Shown piece by piece: positions 61,908 to 64,000 of a stretch of 64,000 bases of DNA. Both the position numbers and the translations under genes were made by a program. The notes under the pieces are model-generated. The model made no database searches, was not told the DNA's origin, and worked only from the letters and a program-made list of their open reading frames with translations. Positions within the stretch are counted from its first letter, which is position 1, and the number at the start of each line of letters is the position of its first letter. This DNA is from CAIXLI01 sp964587125. Its GTDB lineage: Bacteria; Pseudomonadota; Alphaproteobacteria; UBA9219. The stretch is taken from positions 31,794 to 95,793 of the forward strand of contig CAZPKC010000008.1 in the NCBI GenBank assembly GCA_964587125.1, given 5' to 3'.

Positions 61908-62891
61908 ATGGGCGAAATTGTTATCTATGTACAAAAAGATCGTTCGGTCGAAGTACGGCTTGATGGCGATACGGTCTGGCTCACGCAGAAACAAATGGCC
62001 GATGTTCTGGATACAACCATCTTCAATATTAATAAACATATCAAAGGGATATACAAGGATGGTGAACTTGAAGAAAAGGCAACTATTGAGGAATCCTCAA
62101 TAGTTCAAAAAGAGGGTCGCCGCGCCATAACGCGTAAGGTCAAACACTACAATCTGGATATGATTATCTCGGTCGCGTACCGGGTAAATTCCAAACGAGG
62201 CGTTCGCTTCCGTCAATGGGCTACAAAGGTTTTGAATGAACATCTGACACATGGATATACCCTTAACCGCCAACGCCTAGAAAACAATGCCCGTGAGCTT
62301 GAAGCGGCCCTGCGCCTCGTTCAAAAAGCGGCGCACACTGCTGCTTTGACTGCCGATGTCGGGCGCGGGCTGGTTGACGTGATTAGCCGCTATACCCAAA
62401 CCTTCCTTCTGCTCCAACGCTACGATGAAGGATTGCTTATCGAGCCATCGGGAACTTCCGGCGGCAACCTTCCCAACATAGCTGCGGTCAGGAAAATTTT
62501 GGGAACGCTTAAAGCCGACCTGAAACGGCGCGGAGAGGCCAGCGATTTGTTTGCCCAGGAACGCGGCGATGCGCTGGAAGCAATTTTCGGAAATCTCGAT
62601 CAAACAGTCATGGGGAATCCCGCCTATCCAACGGTCGAAAGCAAAGCCGCGCATCTTCTCTATTTTGTCATTAAGAACCATCCATTATCCGATGGCAATA
62701 AACGTAGCGCGGCGTGTCTGTTTATCGACTTTCTACACCGGAACGATGCGTTGATGAGAGCCGGGCAGCCTGTCATCAACGACATCGGCTTGGCGGCGCT
62801 GGCATTGCTCGTCGCCGAATCCGCGCCGAGCCAAAAAGAAATCATGATCCGTCTCATCATGAATATGTTGGCCCCACTTCAAACCACATAA
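61908..62891 (+). CDS. RhuM-Fic/Doc fusion protein
   Basis: 327 residues. The N-terminal about 120 residues match the RhuM virulence family (DTVWLTQKQMADVLDTT ... RVNSKRGVRFRQWATKVLNEHL). The C-terminal about 150 form a Fic/Doc domain with motif HPLSDGNKRSA (258-268), where Lys takes the place of the Gly in HxFxDGNGR, as in the EF-Tu kinase Doc. Doc/Fic proteins modify target proteins with phosphate or AMP. RhuM-Fic fusions occur on mobile elements; no antitoxin gene stands next to it. AAGGGG before ATG 61908. Confidence 0.85.
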   Translation: MGEIVIYVQKDRSVEVRLDGDTVWLTQKQMADVLDTTIFNINKHIKGIYKDGELEEKATIEESSIVQKEGRRAITRKVKHYNLDMIISVAYRVNSKRGVRFRQWATKVLNEHLTHGYTLNRQRLENNARELEAALRLVQKAAHTAALTADVGRGLVDVISRYTQTFLLLQRYDEGLLIEPSGTSGGNLPNIAAVRKILGTLKADLKRRGEASDLFAQERGDALEAIFGNLDQTVMGNPAYPTVESKAAHLLYFVIKNHPLSDGNKRSAACLFIDFLHRNDALMRAGQPVINDIGLAALALLVAESAPSQKEIMIRLIMNMLAPLQTT

Positions 62892-62998
62892 GCTCAGGCG
62901 GTTTGGGCTGTGATTTGTTGACTGTGGCTTTTTCTCCTGATGTCTCTGTTTGTCGATAATGGCGGGGCGCGGGGGAGCGGGAAAGAGGTGGAGCGTAA

Positions 62999-63050
62999 GG
63001 CAAGATAAAAGGACACCCTCCTGCGGAGGCTATCCCATTGTCTGCACATC
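62999..63050 (-). other. oriT-like site, copy 2 (minus orientation)
   Basis: Read on the minus strand: GATGTGCAGACA (63050-63039), a CCTCC-GCA-GGAGG hairpin (63029-63017), then TTTTATCTTGCC (63010-62999). Same layout and conserved words as copy 1. The 894-bp stretch from 62892 to 63785 has no convincing gene; it holds this and copy 3. Confidence 0.6.
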
Positions 63051-63514
63051 ACTTTTAAGGAGCATGAAATATTGGGTCGGAGGTTTTTCTTCGCAACCTC
63101 TTGTTTTCATTATGGCCCTCGGAGGGTGCGCCGTCCTGAGACGATTTTTTCCCAATATGTGCCCCACCAAGAATGAACGACAACACAGCCCCCATATAAA
63201 GGGGCGACACGCTGCTTTTTCCGTTGAGATGTGGACAACGCTTCGAATTGCGGCTGCGCGTTGCCCACAGCTCAACGGCGTGGCTTTGCCATAGCCGTTA
63301 TCTTTGATCGACGAAATAAGAATTCAAGGGAGCCGAGAGGAAAAATTTTGGCGCAAGCCGAATTATATTTTCCCGCGACGTGGCGATCTGCATCGTGCCG
63401 AGCTATGTTCGTCTCAAAATGTCTCCGCTCGTAAACGTCTCTCATTAGAAATAACAAAAACAATAAGTTGGAGCAAAAACGTCTCTTGCTCAAACAGACA
63501 TACTCGCAAAAAAT

Positions 63515-63567
63515 GATGTGCAGGCAACAGGATCGTCAATTTACGAGACAGTATCTTTTATCTTGCC
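63515..63567 (+). other. oriT-like site, copy 3
   Basis: GATGTGCAGGCA (63515-63526) and, 29 bases on, TTTTATCTTGCC (63556-63567). The intervening hairpin is weak. Same conserved words as the other two copies, so probably a diverged oriT. Confidence 0.55.
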
Positions 63568-63736
63568 TTACACGCATCCCTTCCTACGCCACACCTAACT
63601 CTCAATTCTTCGTCCTTTTTCCTTTCGTGCCGGAAGAAACGCCGACGAAGATACGTTATCAATAATGATCATCTTTGGTCGTACATAAAGCACATAAGAG
63701 AAATTCGTGTTTTGTGAGACCCTCTCAGCATCAATT

Positions 63737-63753
63737 CGTTTCAGGAAGAAACG
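63737..63753. promoter_or_regulatory. Inverted repeat upstream of the second excisionase
   Basis: CGTTTC (63737-63742), AGGAA, GAAACG (63748-63753), about 32 bp before the ATG. It corresponds to the CCGTTTCC/GGAAACGG dyad upstream of the first excisionase. Confidence 0.5.
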
Positions 63754-63785
63754 GAGAGATAAATTTTCTCACACAAGGAGGCCTT

Positions 63786-64000
63786 ATGGAACCCATTGCT
63801 TTTCGCGTTTCTGAATTTTGTCAGGTTTATGTCATCTCCAAAGCGTCGTTTTACCGCGAGGTTCAAGCAGGTCGGCTCCGAATTGTAAAACGCGGACGGC
63901 GTAGCTTGGTGGAACGTACAGAGGCCGAAAGATGGTTTGGCAAGCTGACCTGCTCCCCGTTTCCGGGTCACTTGGAAGTAGAGTCTTTCCCCTTTATAAC
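63786..64000 (+). CDS. Excisionase / HTH protein, second copy (runs off the window)
   Basis: 71 complete codons, open to the window end. The first about 52 residues match the gene at 47158 nearly exactly (FCQVYVISKASFYREVQAG, then KRGRRSLVERTEAERWFG); after that they differ, and the sequence reads GKLTCSPFPGHLEVE. AAGGAGG precedes ATG 63786. Confidence 0.8.
   Translation, partial: MEPIAFRVSEFCQVYVISKASFYREVQAGRLRIVKRGRRSLVERTEAERWFGKLTCSPFPGHLEVESFPFI

Noticed and set aside
62950..63294. A 114-codon frame in the gap after the RhuM-Fic gene
   Set aside because: No ribosome site, no domain, and it overlaps the oriT-like copy 2.
1..64000. CRISPR arrays, rRNA genes or intact insertion sequences
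   Set aside because: I saw no regularly spaced repeats, no rRNA sequence and no transposase with inverted ends anywhere in the window.

Overview
The window is chromosomal DNA of an alphaproteobacterium. The evidence is the FlaF/FlbT pair beside a short flagellin, a perfect CtrA box (TTAA-N7-TTAA) between divergent flagellar operons, the RNase D-lptC-lptA-lptB order, and the minus-strand series tatA-tatB-tatC-serS-nlpD and argS-SPOR-nagZ. None of the genes fixes the order; a free-living, motile lineage outside the classic Rhizobiales is my inference.

Layout. 0-3.6 kb: tatD, a metallo-beta-lactamase-fold hydrolase and a GT39-like membrane protein, translationally coupled. 3.7-8.4 kb: flaF, flbT and flagellin, with a sigma-54 promoter and two FlbD-type dyads, then three coupled glycosyltransferases. 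8.6-11.8 kb: RNase D-like exonuclease and lptC-lptA-lptB for LPS export. 11.9-23.2 kb: housekeeping and small exported proteins, tRNA-Val, a DUF1007/NicO metal transporter pair, recJ and glmU. 23.3-37 kb: rpmG, glmS, an FkbM methyltransferase, uvrB, nagZ, a SPOR protein, argS, a probable small RNA, nlpD, serS and tatCBA. 37-41 kb: miaA, hypotheticals, exonuclease III and a lytic transglycosylase. 41-45 kb: the second flagellar cluster (fliE-flgC-flgB, and an flhB-like gene with fliO and fliP). 45-46.9 kb: a large polytopic membrane protein.

47-56.9 kb is an integrative mobilizable element. A tyrosine integrase lies next to the 3' end of a CAU-anticodon tRNA; a 12-bp copy of the tRNA end lies at 46980; between them are an excisionase, a MOB-P-type relaxase, an oriT-like hairpin with a nic-like site, a ribbon-helix-helix accessory protein and an AlpA-type regulator whose second codon is TAA. 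The cargo includes a TIR-like protein followed by a collapsed caspase-like gene (a probable broken TIR-caspase antiphage module), a 520-residue tail-anchored protein and several unknowns.

57-61 kb returns to purD, a pentapeptide-repeat protein and two glycosyltransferase genes. The second glycosyltransferase is cut off at about 61510 by the 3' end of another integrase gene. That begins a second, decayed and related mobile region (to the window end) with a RhuM-Fic fusion, two more oriT-like sites and a second copy of the excisionase with its upstream inverted repeat.

Several repeats stand out: a 60-70 bp palindromic family, one copy of which is inserted in frame in the lipoprotein signal region of nlpD; a 24-bp duplication of the glmS 3' end flanking a membrane-protein gene; and a 19-bp duplication of the tRNA-Val 3' end.
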